DNA of 8,342 nucleotides from Glaciecola sp047637355 (GCA_047637355.1 JBLIKA010000132.1:1-8342), one strand, 5' to 3'. Positions 1-6,370 are shown, counted from the stretch's first letter. Made by a program: numbers and translations. Notes: a model not told the origin generated them from the sequence alone.

Positions 1-1
1 A

Positions 2-922
2 CATGCAATAACAGCCAAATCTAAGGATGATATTGATAGGGTTGCGCAACATATTTCGCGTTTTTCTCAGCGTAGCGCGTATAAGTTCAATCATACCTTA
101 GCGATCATAGGTCTTGTACTTGCAGGGCTTTCATCATTACTGTCTTTTTGGGCACAAATGGATTTGTCATATGACCAGCGCATTTGGATGCGCATCGGTG
201 GTTTTGCGATGTGTGTTTTTTGTATTACGAATATTTGGTTGCGATTATCGTCTATCAAGCGAGTCGGTGGTGATTTGTATGTGAGGGCTGTTGCCATAAA
301 CGCTGGCATCGAGAGGGATTATAGTTTTAATGGAAAAAGCTACTGGCGTGAATTAAAATCATTGTTCCCGCTATTCAATTGTGGTGATGATAGCCAAAGC
401 ATCACTAAACGTTATTTAGGTGGAGTAGATTCAACACCGTTTACACTATTTGAATTTAAATACGTTAACGTCACCACACACTACACGACAGACGGTAACG
501 GAAATTCAAGACAATCGAAGTCAAGAAATACCATTTATAGATACGGCATGTTGGTGCAATTCGCTAACTTTAACTATCTTTGTTTAAATGCGAAGCGTTT
601 TTCTGGAAAGTGGGACTCGGCTAGTAGGGCTTTTAATAAGTTATTTAAAGTAAGATGCGCAACAGAAATTCAAGCAGCGAAATTTTTTGACCCTAAAGTT
701 GTATTAGCTTTTGCCGATAATTTTAACTTTATTAAGTCGATGGATGTAACCCATCAGTCCGTCGCTTGTTTTGAGTTACCGAAAAATGTTTTTCCAACTC
801 AAGTGAAAAAACCGTCATTGCGCAAACCAGCTGATTTTGTGCAACAATTATTGCATCCAACTGAAATTCCAATGTTGGAAAAGGCTAAAAATTTGATCCA
901 GTTTATCAACGAAAACAAATAG
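2..922 (+). CDS. DUF3137 family membrane protein, 5' end missing
   Basis: The frame is open from the first complete codon of the window, so the gene begins upstream of it; the ATG at 158 is internal, because coding-like sequence with a membrane segment continues upstream. The visible part has about 306 residues. Two hydrophobic helices lie close together near the start: one around TLAIIGLVLAGLSSLL (about bases 95-150) and one around GGFAMCVFCITNIWL (about 197-241). A long soluble domain follows. Its pattern, with an F-x-x-L-F-x-V segment ahead of a FFDPKVVLAFADNF stretch, is what I know of DUF3137 proteins. These are of unknown function and often sit beside LemA genes. The stop TAG at 920-922 overlaps the ribosome site of the LemA gene, so the two are almost certainly co-transcribed. 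The family call rests on recalled family pattern plus the neighbour; no function can be assigned. Confidence 0.78.
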   Translation, partial: HAITAKSKDDIDRVAQHISRFSQRSAYKFNHTLAIIGLVLAGLSSLLSFWAQMDLSYDQRIWMRIGGFAMCVFCITNIWLRLSSIKRVGGDLYVRAVAINAGIERDYSFNGKSYWRELKSLFPLFNCGDDSQSITKRYLGGVDSTPFTLFEFKYVNVTTHYTTDGNGNSRQSKSRNTIYRYGMLVQFANFNYLCLNAKRFSGKWDSASRAFNKLFKVRCATEIQAAKFFDPKVVLAFADNFNFIKSMDVTHQSVACFELPKNVFPTQVKKPSLRKPADFVQQLLHPTEIPMLEKAKNLIQFINENK

Positions 923-930
923 GACTTTAT

Positions 931-1491
931 ATGATCACTTCTTTAATCGTTGCCGTTATCGTCATCATCGGCATTATTATCTTATATAACCAAATTGTCG
1001 GTAATTTAAATAGAGCCAAACGTGCTTGGTCTGACGTGATCACTTACGAGAAGCTAAAACAGGATGTCATCCCACAATTGACCGAGTTAACCGATAACTT
1101 TAAGGAGTTTGAAAGTGACTTCATCGAAAAGGTGACAGCACTAAGAGAGTCTATTTCTGTGTTAGATGAAGATGAGATTGATGTTGCAGCATTGGCTAAC
1201 GTTGAGACAAAATCGAATGCTGTTTTTTCTTCTTTTAGGGCGACAGCTGAAAACTATCCTGAATTAGGCTCTACTAAAATAGTACAAGAATTGATGGACG
1301 AAATTAGCGATAAAAATGAAAACGTTGCTGCTGCAATTACGATTTATAACCGCAGTGTTGAACATTTTAATAACTCTATTGAAATGGTGCCGTATAATCT
1401 GGTCAACAGTTGGTTTGCAAAAAAAGAAAAATTAGATAATTTTCATCAATCGGGTACGGTTGAATCGTATGATTACAAGCCTAATTTTTAA
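931..1491 (+). CDS. LemA family protein
   Basis: A 186-residue protein with the LemA layout: one N-terminal membrane helix (residues about 2-19, SLIVAVIVIIGIIIL) and then a helical domain to the C-terminus. The LemA signature after the helix is recognisable: Y19-N20 and N27-R28, then AWSDV at residues 32-36, and DVIPQL at 45-50 in place of the usual DLIPNL. The late YNLV-x-SWF segment matches the conserved LemA C-terminal region. The usual basic Lys/Arg-Arg-Tyr stretch before the IPNL motif is replaced by YEKLKQD, so this is a divergent member, as often seen when the partner is DUF3137. AGGA at 921-924 lies 6 bases before the ATG, overlapping the upstream stop, and the gene ends in tandem TAA codons. 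LemA proteins are thought to be anchored with the soluble part outside the cytoplasm; their function is not settled. Confidence 0.87.
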   Translation: MITSLIVAVIVIIGIIILYNQIVGNLNRAKRAWSDVITYEKLKQDVIPQLTELTDNFKEFESDFIEKVTALRESISVLDEDEIDVAALANVETKSNAVFSSFRATAENYPELGSTKIVQELMDEISDKNENVAAAITIYNRSVEHFNNSIEMVPYNLVNSWFAKKEKLDNFHQSGTVESYDYKPNF

Positions 1492-1536
1492 TAAGATGTA
1501 ATCCATTTGTATTATGATTGATACATGTGTTTGTGT

Positions 1537-1566
1537 TTGACAGCAATCAACAATTATTTGCTTAAT
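1537..1566 (+). promoter_or_regulatory. possible sigma-70 promoter before the acetyltransferase
   Basis: A perfect TTGACA (1537-1542) is followed after 18 bases by CTTAAT (1561-1566), which matches TATAAT at four of six positions. Transcription would start near 1573, leaving a leader of about 20 bases before the ATG at 1592. The 100-base gap after the LemA gene makes a separate promoter plausible. The weak -10 box keeps confidence low. Confidence 0.3.
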
Positions 1567-1591
1567 GGCTAAATTAAATTGAAAAAAGTTA

Positions 1592-2149
1592 ATGACTGAA
1601 AAAACCGAAAAGCAAAAAATGCTAGCAGGAGAAGAGTACTTTCCGAGCAACAAGCAATTGCAGGCAGATCGAATGAACGCCAAAACCATTTGCCATCACT
1701 TCAATCAACTTGCTCCCAACCAATTTAAACAAGGGATGAAGGCGTTAAAGGGACTTCTGGGTAGTACGCAATCATTTTGGATTGAGCCACAATTTTATTG
1801 TGACTATGGTTACAATATCCATTTGGGTAAGCAGTTTTATGCCAATCATGGATGCATCATATTAGACGGTGCGCCGGTAATCATTGGCGATGATGTTATG
1901 TTAGCGCCCGGTGTTTTAATATCAACAGCAACACACCCCTTAGATGCAACAATGCGTAAAAAAGGCATTGAGACAGCGCATGCTATTACAATCGGTAATC
2001 GTGTGTGGATTGGTATGGGTGCAAAAATTTTACCCGGTGTGACTATTGGTGATAATGCTGTCATTGGTGCAGGTGCAGTAGTAAATAAATCAGTTGCGGC
2101 TAATACCGTTGTTGCTGGAGTGCCCGCCCGAGTCATAAAAGAGCTGTAG
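1592..2149 (+). CDS. maa: maltose/galactoside-type sugar O-acetyltransferase
   Basis: This cytoplasmic enzyme would transfer the acetyl group of acetyl-CoA to a sugar hydroxyl. At 185 residues it is almost the length of E. coli Maa (183) and resembles it throughout. The N-terminal Mac domain (about residues 5-58, starting EKQKMLAGEEY) leads into IEP-QF-CDYGYNI-LG (64-79). The left-handed beta-helix of hexapeptide repeats covers roughly residues 72-180, ending VVAGVPARVIKEL. The catalytic histidine is His115 in TATHPLD. The helix loop APGV-LISTATHPLD and the later VWIGMGAKILPGVTIGDNAVIGAGAVV are typical of the family. No good Shine-Dalgarno precedes ATG 1592, only an A-rich run, but an in-frame TGA at 1580-1582 rules out an upstream start. 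The symbol is by similarity; the true acceptor sugar (maltose, glucose, galactoside or a surface sugar) cannot be read from sequence. It stands alone, with no sugar operon around it. Confidence 0.9.
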   Translation: MTEKTEKQKMLAGEEYFPSNKQLQADRMNAKTICHHFNQLAPNQFKQGMKALKGLLGSTQSFWIEPQFYCDYGYNIHLGKQFYANHGCIILDGAPVIIGDDVMLAPGVLISTATHPLDATMRKKGIETAHAITIGNRVWIGMGAKILPGVTIGDNAVIGAGAVVNKSVAANTVVAGVPARVIKEL

Positions 2150-2307
2150 CCTAAAAAGCCGTAAGCAGTAATCTCAAGCACAGCAACCTAAAGGGTCAGT
2201 TTGTAATAACCCATCTCGTTTTTGATGTAGATCAGATTTTAGATACCATTCCTATGCAATCATGCATATAGATTGAAAAAAGTGACTGTTATCACTTCGT
2301 TCAATAT

Positions 2308-2313
2308 TATAAT
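2308..2313 (+). promoter_or_regulatory. possible -10 box for the lipoprotein gene
   Basis: A perfect TATAAT lies 75 bases before the lipoprotein ATG. No good -35 box is found at 16-18 bases; the best, CTGTTA at 2286-2291, matches TTGACA at three positions. The box lies between AATATT copies at 2303-2308 and 2318-2323, which form a 6-base inverted repeat around it. It may be an operator or simply AT-rich sequence. Confidence 0.25.
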
Positions 2314-2388
2314 CAACAATATTTAGATTCTTAATGTAGCCATAAGTTGGGTCTTTGAAGTGCTTTTTCCAACATAATAGGAATTGGT

Positions 2389-2823
2389 ATGAACAAAATA
2401 ATAATATTAACAATGTTTGCACTATTGTCCGGCTGTGCCTCCGTGCCAATGGCTTCTCTAGAAGCTGATCAAAGTGCAAAACAATTTAATGTTGATTCTA
2501 ATAAGGCAAATATATATTTGTATAGAAATGAATCTATGGGGGGGGCCATTGCTATGCCGGTTGCTCTTGATGGGCGTATTGCGGGTAAAACGGCATCAAA
2601 AACATATTTTTATTGGTCGGTTGAACCTGGCGAGCATGAAATTACGTCGTTAACTGAGAATACTGCTCGAATAAAAGTAAATGCTAAGGCAGGACAGAAC
2701 CATTATATATGGCAGGAAGTTAAAATGGGTATGTGGACTGCGCGGTCTCAATTACATGAGGTAGTTGAGGATAAAGGAAAACAAGCGGTAAAAGATTGCA
2801 AGCTTATCGCATCAGAAATATAA
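2389..2823 (+). CDS. DUF2846-type small lipoprotein
   Basis: A 144-residue secreted lipoprotein. Residues 1-15 form a short signal peptide and the lipobox is L13-S14-G15-C16. Cys16 is followed by Ala, which is compatible with outer-membrane sorting. The mature domain has the pattern I know from DUF2846: NIYLYRNES (about 41-49), then PVALDGR-IAGK (about 57-67), YFYWSVEPGEHEI (about 73-85) and a beta-rich end. Function is unknown; members are small envelope proteins. AGGA at 2379-2382 lies 6 bases from the ATG, so the start is secure. One oddity is a run of eight G (2538-2545) spanning the codons for Met-Gly-Gly-Ala, unusual in such AT-rich coding sequence. The gene appears monocistronic, with 239 bases before it and a decayed region after it. 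Confidence 0.82.
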   Translation: MNKIIILTMFALLSGCASVPMASLEADQSAKQFNVDSNKANIYLYRNESMGGAIAMPVALDGRIAGKTASKTYFYWSVEPGEHEITSLTENTARIKVNAKAGQNHYIWQEVKMGMWTARSQLHEVVEDKGKQAVKDCKLIASEI

Positions 2824-2831
2824 AAATTTAA

Positions 2832-3119
2832 CAAAATAAATTAACTCACCTTCGTTTACAGCGACAGTCCTTCACTCTAAAGCTGGAGTCGGCTAAATAA
2901 GAGCAACAACCTAATCAAATTCGTACTCACCATCAAGAACAAATACAGGCAAAAAGACAAGACGGTCTGTTATTTGATGATGAAGTTGGCAGTTTTATTT
3001 ATGGTGGCACACTCATTGTGGTTTATTGCGACTCGGCTCAAACAATAGCGGGTATCGCATTTGATTACAGACAATACTTATTTGAGAATGCCGACAACAT
3101 AGGCGAGGCAAGCGTCTAA
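2832..3119 (+). pseudogene. unrecognised decayed reading frame
   Basis: One frame looks coding but has no ATG and one internal stop. From 2832 to 2897 it reads about 22 residues (ending TLKLESAK), meets TAA at 2898-2900, then stays open for 72 codons (2901-3116) to TAA at 3117-3119. The second part includes DGLLFDDEVGSFIYGG and TIAGIAFDYRQYLFENAD, which have the hydrophobic/polar alternation of real protein. It lacks a ribosome site and a start, so it is probably the remnant of a gene, or a 3' fragment left by a deletion. I do not recognise the family. A chance open frame cannot be excluded. Confidence 0.35.
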
Positions 3120-3132
3120 ATTCTAATGCCTA

Positions 3133-3155
3133 TTTGACAAGGGTCAAAATTTTTT
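3133..3155 (+). terminator. weak rho-independent terminator-like hairpin
   Basis: TTTGAC (3133-3138) and GTCAAA (3143-3148) form a 6-base stem with the loop AAGG, followed by A and six T (3150-3155). The stem is short and AT-rich, so termination would be weak. It sits just after the decayed frame and before the small Arg-rich gene. Confidence 0.35.
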
Positions 3156-3249
3156 CCAACTTTCACTTCAATATAAATGAGGCATTATTGTTAGTAATCG
3201 GTTTTTATAGCATTTCCCAAGTTTAATAAAGGAATAAGGCGAGTTAGTT

Positions 3250-3462
3250 ATGAACACAAACTCAACACTTGGTGTAACAGAAAAAGCCTTAAAAACTGTT
3301 CGTGTTGACGGTGTGTATATCGTAGATAAACGGCTTGGATATAATAGAAGACATAAAACACATAAATGCATAAAAGAGTATGAGCGCAGAATCACTAACT
3401 TGGACCAAAACTGCGATCGACGCAGGCGGTCTAGTGATACCAATATTGATATTGTTATTTAA
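3250..3462 (+). CDS. small Arg-rich hypothetical protein
   Basis: A 70-residue basic protein with no signal peptide or membrane helix. After a Ser/Thr/Asn-rich start it has the segment RVDGVYIVDKRLGYNRR (about 18-34), then EYERRI (about 43-48) and NCDRRRRSSDTNIDI (about 54-68), so double-Arg clusters recur at intervals. Small proteins with spaced D/E-RR motifs and an acidic/hydrophobic tail are common as hypotheticals in marine gammaproteobacteria, but I cannot name a family or function. AAGG at 3236-3239 is 10 bases from the ATG and a stronger AAAGGA lies 16 bases away, so initiation is plausible but not ideal. The frame read on the opposite strand over the same bases looks like a shadow. 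The regular motif spacing is the main reason to believe it is real. Confidence 0.5.
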   Translation: MNTNSTLGVTEKALKTVRVDGVYIVDKRLGYNRRHKTHKCIKEYERRITNLDQNCDRRRRSSDTNIDIVI

Positions 3463-3872
3463 TACTAGCCACGTTTGAACTCACCAGAATAGGCTTTTCA
3501 GTAAAAAGTAGGCGAGAAATTGCTTATATCTTTTTATACCTCGCAATGAGTTGATCAACTCATTAACCAAAGTGTTTATTCGTTGAGAACGGCGCCAATA
3601 GATAATTTGAGTCGCTTTCTCATAGAAGTTCCATCCCGTAATGCCCAGTTAAAAAAAGCTGAGTATTATTAATTAATGTAATTCTATATGGTCAGTTTAC
3701 CTATGTTCGAGGGAGTAATTGTTCATTAAAAGCCACATTTAAACAAACTTAATCGAATGTATTTAAAAGCTGATTCAGATCAACAAACAAGAATACGACT
3801 GATCTAAACTGAATATGAATATTAGCAGCACACTCGTGTACACAGACTAAAAACTAGAAAAGGACGCAAAGT
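3463..3872. other. 410-base non-coding stretch with palindromes
   Basis: No convincing gene is seen on either strand. It holds the perfect 20-base palindrome at 3545-3564, an ATTGC/GCAAT inverted repeat (3519-3523 and 3543-3547) partly overlapping it, an AGATCA/TGATCT inverted repeat (3777-3782 and 3800-3805) and the 8-base palindrome GTGTACAC (3836-3843) just before the outer-membrane gene. The last two could be operator sites for that gene, but nothing identifies a regulator. No clear -35/-10 pair was found. Confidence 0.5.
3545..3564. repeat. perfect 20-base palindrome
   Basis: The half-site AATGAGTTGA is followed at once by its exact reverse complement TCAACTCATT, with no spacer and no further extension. 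A regulator or recombinase site, or a cruciform, could explain it. There is no T-run after it, so it is not a terminator. No second copy is seen in the window. Confidence 0.8.
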
Positions 3873-4400
3873 ATGTTACTCAATAAAAAATTGATATGTG
3901 GGCTGCTTTTAGCCGCAGGAGTGTCAGCACAAGCCAGTGCAGACTGGAATGCAGGTCTGGCGTATAGCAACTTTCAGGATGATGAGGATGGAATTGACAT
4001 ATCACTAGACAGTGTCACATTGTCAGTCGGCTATGAATTTGCGGTTAACAACAGCAAATTCAGTTTTATGCCGGAATTACGCTTAGGGTTCGGGGTCGGG
4101 GACGACAATATAAGTGAATTTGAGAACAATATTAATGTTGAAATTCAAACCTATTATGGCGTTACAGCGCGTGGCACTTATCACGCATCGCCCAATTTCT
4201 ACGTTTTCCTTCAACCTTCTTACGTTAACCTCGAAGTAAAAGCATCATCAATGGGTATGTCAGCAAAAGAAGATGATTGGGAAACTGGGTTTGGAGGAGG
4301 TGTTGGTTTCGTACCTATGGATAATTTCATGTTGGAGGCTATTTTTGAGGATTTTGACGGCACCAATGCAATCAGTGCGGGCATACGCTATAGTTTTTAG
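3873..4400 (+). CDS. outer-membrane beta-barrel protein
   Basis: A 175-residue exported protein. Residues 1-23 form a classical signal peptide (KK at 5-6, hydrophobic core CGLLLAAGVSA, cleavage after A-S-A, mature start DWNAG). The mature part of about 152 residues alternates hydrophobic and polar residues in strands such as SVTLSVGYEF, FSFMPELRLGFGVG, YGVTARGTYHA and YVFLQPSYVNLEV. It ends in AGIRYSF, with the C-terminal Phe typical of barrel strands recognised by the BAM complex. Its length suits an 8-strand barrel of the OmpA-like/OMP_b-brl type. Acidic turns (QDDEDGID, AKEDDWE) would be surface or periplasmic loops. AGGA at 3861-3864 is 8 bases from the ATG and the gene ends in tandem TAG codons. 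It stands alone, with a terminator about 190 bases downstream. Ligand and role cannot be read; it could be structural, an adhesin-like barrel, or a lipid-binding barrel. Confidence 0.85.
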   Translation: MLLNKKLICGLLLAAGVSAQASADWNAGLAYSNFQDDEDGIDISLDSVTLSVGYEFAVNNSKFSFMPELRLGFGVGDDNISEFENNINVEIQTYYGVTARGTYHASPNFYVFLQPSYVNLEVKASSMGMSAKEDDWETGFGGGVGFVPMDNFMLEAIFEDFDGTNAISAGIRYSF

Positions 4401-4585
4401 TAGTCCGCCCATTCGCAATTTATCTTTATTGTTGTTCTTGAGCATATGGTCACTGATGCCACACATGAAAGTGACAGAAGGACTGGAGATAGGAGATCTG
4501 CAATCCTAGGGTGTGAATTCCTCGACCCTATAGGACCCTTGCTAACGTGACTACCTTTAAGCTTTAATAATTCCAAATACTAGTT

Positions 4586-4619
4586 AATAGCCCACTATTT
4601 ATTTAGCTGGGCTATTTTT
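4586..4619 (+). terminator. rho-independent terminator
   Basis: AATAGCCCA (4586-4594) pairs perfectly with TGGGCTATT (4608-4616), a 9-base stem with a 13-base loop, running into TTTTT (4615-4619). This is the clearest terminator in the window. It is about 190 bases past the barrel gene stop and is the likely end of that transcript. Confidence 0.75.
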
Positions 4620-4797
4620 AAGAACCATCAGCACCAAATGCAGATTAAAATTCAACCCATAACGAACTTACAGTAAACCGAAATTTGCAATTTTTTGCTA
4701 GCCACATGCGCAATGAAGAGAACTTAAACAGATAAATTTGTCAGTTTCGCCCTAACAAATGCTCCGAATTTTCAACTATTATACGATTTAATCAACG

Positions 4798-4851
4798 CTG
4801 TTTTTATTTGGGACTAATAACCACCTTGACAAATATTCAGCATAAAAACAG
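4798..4851. repeat. 10-base inverted repeat with 34-base spacer
   Basis: CTGTTTTTAT (4798-4807) and ATAAAAACAG (4842-4851) are exact reverse complements. The flanks are also loosely mirrored (GATTTAA before, TTAAAATC after). TTGACA at 4826-4831 lies in the loop but has no good -10 partner. It lies just upstream of the decayed EAL gene, so it could be an old regulatory hairpin or the end of a small element. Confidence 0.55.
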
Positions 4852-4892
4852 TATTTAAAATCAAGTTTATCTTTACATTTTTAACGCCAAGT

Positions 4893-5672
4893 CGTGTCCA
4901 TATTCATAACATCATTGATAAGGATTTAACCCAAAGGCACGGCGAAATGCAATGGGTTAATCGCATTCAATAAGCGCTTTTGCCTATATGCGCAGCCTAT
5001 TGAGTCAACTAAGGATAGCAGTAAATTGCACTATGAATTGCTTATTAGAATGTAAGATATAGATGGGAAAATCATCCCTCCAGTTTCATTTTTGCCAGCG
5101 ACAGAACGTTACAATCCGATTGTGCAATTGAATCCTCATTTTTTAGATAAGGTTGATTTTATTTCAGTGAACCTCTCTGGTCGCTCTTTAACTGACGAGA
5201 GCGTATTAGAATTTATTATCTCAAAATTTAGTCGTATAAAATTGATGGTAAGAACTTTTGTTTGAAATAACAGAAACCGCCGCTATTTCTCATATAGTCA
5301 TGGCTGAACACGTCATTTTGGAGCTTAAAAAGTTGGGTTGTAAGTTTGCTCTCGATGATTTCGATAGTGGACTGTCATCTTTTGATTTTCTTTTGATTAC
5401 TTGAAAAGCCTTCCTGTCGATATCTGAAAATAGACGGCATTTTCGTAAAAGATATGATGGAAGATAAAATAGACCATGCAATGGTTAAAGCAATTAATGA
5501 GATCGGACACAACTTGAAGATACAAACAATTGCTGAGTTTGTGAAGAACAAGGTTATAAAAGAAATGTTAAACGAAATTGGAGTTGATTTTGTCCAAGGT
5601 TACGCAATTCATAAACCTCAACCGTTTGAAGAAATACTAGATTTACTATCGCATAATTCTGGTGCTAGTTAA
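4893..5672 (+). pseudogene. decayed GGDEF-EAL cyclic-di-GMP phosphodiesterase
   Basis: An intact homologue would hydrolyse cyclic-di-GMP through its EAL domain. Pieces in changing frames join into one EAL protein. Frame a (4893-4970) reads RVHIHNIIDKDLTQRHGEMQ and on to WVNRIQ, the end of a GGDEF domain plus the linker, then TAA. Frame b (4969-5262) reads RFCLYAQPI, HYELLIRM (the EAL motif, here ELL), an in-frame TAA at 5053, FLPATERYN and ISVNLSG, then TGA at 5263. Frame c (about 5258-5401) reads FEITETAA and FALDDFDSGLSSF. A short piece DYLKSLPVD follows, and frame a' (5421-5672) reads YLKIDGIFVKD, TIAEFV and VDFVQGYAIHKPQP to the stop. About 15 residues appear deleted between IVQLN and PHFLDK. 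The conserved Asn, Glu, Asp-Asp and Lys positions survive, but DDFG is DDFD and the second Glu of the TIAEFVEN motif is Lys. With four frame changes and one in-frame stop it cannot give a full enzyme. The 3' piece has an ATG at 5454 but covers only the last 72 residues. Confidence 0.92.
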
Positions 5673-5768
5673 TTTTCCAAAAAGCAAACCATACTGTAGA
5701 CTTAAGTAAATAACCTGTTGAAACCCCATAAAAATGAATATCCAGAACCGAAAAATAATTAGTATATT

Positions 5769-5948
5769 ATGAAAAACCACACCGAGGTCGAATCACCTTG
5801 TGTAAGAAATTGCTGCCTTGATCAACAAGATATGTGTTTGGGGTGTTTTCGCTCTATTACTGAGATTTTGGAATGGAGTAACGCTAGTACTGAAAAGCGA
5901 AGTGAAATTATTGGGTTAACTTTACAAAGAAAGGAAAAACGACAATAA
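5769..5948 (+). CDS. DUF1289 family Cys-rich small protein
   Basis: A 59-residue intact frame, short enough to be missed by length cut-offs. It starts MKNHTEVESPCVRNCCLD and has the DUF1289 signature: SPC near the start, then Cys11, Cys15, Cys23 and Cys26 in a C-x3-C-x7-C-x2-C arrangement with CLGCFR, followed by EILEW (32-36) and a charged C-terminal helix. The four cysteines probably bind a metal such as zinc or an Fe-S centre; this is inference, as the family's role is unknown. An additional Cys16 is present. There is no clear Shine-Dalgarno before the ATG; the upstream sequence is A/T only. No upstream in-frame alternative is better. It sits alone, 96 bases after the EAL pseudogene. Its intactness among decayed neighbours suggests it is still under selection. 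Confidence 0.82.
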   Translation: MKNHTEVESPCVRNCCLDQQDMCLGCFRSITEILEWSNASTEKRSEIIGLTLQRKEKRQ

Positions 5949-6082
5949 CTGAAGAAGGTGACGCATTTAAGTAACCTAATGAAATTTGAATATAACAAAC
6001 CAATTATTCTGACATCATTTGGCTGCTTTTTTCTAAGATCATTTGGTTGAATCTAGCTGCTCATTTAGTGTTATTACTTTAA

Positions 6083-6370
6083 TCAGCCCTTGCCTGCATT
6101 GCAATAATCATCAATAGCAACAACTCCATCAGAACCCGTTTGCAGGGGACAAGAAGGTTTCTTCTATGTCAACCATATTCGGTAGTGCAGAGCCCTTGTA
6201 AACACCATCGTCCAAGTCAGGTAAATATTCCTTCACGTTGGCGCCTAAATCCAATAGGTCATCGTCCCTAAGTTATGTATCAACATACCTGTGAACATTT
6301 CTGAAGTAGATTGAAAAACTAGAATCAGGTAATACTATGCCGTTACAAATTCAACTTCATGATCATGAGT
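6083..6370 (-). pseudogene. decayed fragment, possibly beta-lactamase-family serine hydrolase
   Basis: Read on the minus strand, three frames join into one protein-like sequence. Frame 1 (6370 down to about 6266) reads THDHEVEFVTA, a TAG, then VFQSTSEMFTGMLIHNLG. Frame 2 (to a TGA at 6129-6131) reads DDDLLDLGANVKEYLPDLDD and GSALPNMVDIEETFL. Frame 3 reads TGSDGVVAIDDYCNAGKG and stops at 6083-6085. STS-E-MFTGMLI followed by LLDL-ANV-EYLPDL resembles the active-site Ser-x-x-Lys region and the LDLDAPV-YLPEL segment of class C beta-lactamase-family (PF00144) serine hydrolases; the Lys would be replaced by Glu. The tail does not clearly fit that family. One internal stop and two frame changes make it a pseudogene fragment. 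The family assignment is a tentative reading by eye. Confidence 0.5.

Larger units (their letters stand above)
4401..4892. other. non-coding stretch between barrel gene and EAL remnant
   Basis: No gene is supported here. The frame running on at 4273-4509 is a shadow of the barrel gene. The stretch contains small inverted repeats (GTCAC/GTGAC near 4450-4475; TAGGGT 4507-4512 with ACCCTA 4525-4530), the terminator at 4586-4619 and the long inverted repeat at 4798-4851. Sequence upstream of 4893 may once have encoded the GGDEF part of the pseudogene, but I cannot recognise any of it. Confidence 0.5.

Noticed and set aside
1846..2181. Minus-strand open frame of 111 codons across the acetyltransferase gene
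   Set aside because: It is a shadow of the hexapeptide-repeat codons; the + strand has clear family motifs and this frame has none.
3133..3162. TTGACA at 3134-3139 as a -35 box
   Set aside because: No -10-like sequence at 16-18 bases; the bases are better explained as part of a weak hairpin with a T-run.
2824..3249. Integron attC site or cassette array around the start-less reading frame
   Set aside because: No RYYYAAC/GTTRRRY pairs with the expected folding were found, and no repeated element flanks the frames.
3168..3443. Minus-strand open frame of 91 codons
   Set aside because: It overlaps the Arg-rich gene and shows no recognisable domain; the + strand frame has regular motifs and a better start context.
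3481..3648. Minus-strand open frame of 55 codons covering the 20-base palindrome
   Set aside because: It has no ATG, begins right after a TAA, matches nothing I know, and this length is expected by chance in some frame.
4798..4851. LexA (SOS) operator, because of CTGT and ACAG ends
   Set aside because: A LexA box has 8 bases between CTGT and ACAG; here the two are about 46 bases apart.
5290..5481. Minus-strand open frame of 63 codons inside the EAL region
   Set aside because: Shadow of the EAL pseudogene, whose motifs are on the + strand.
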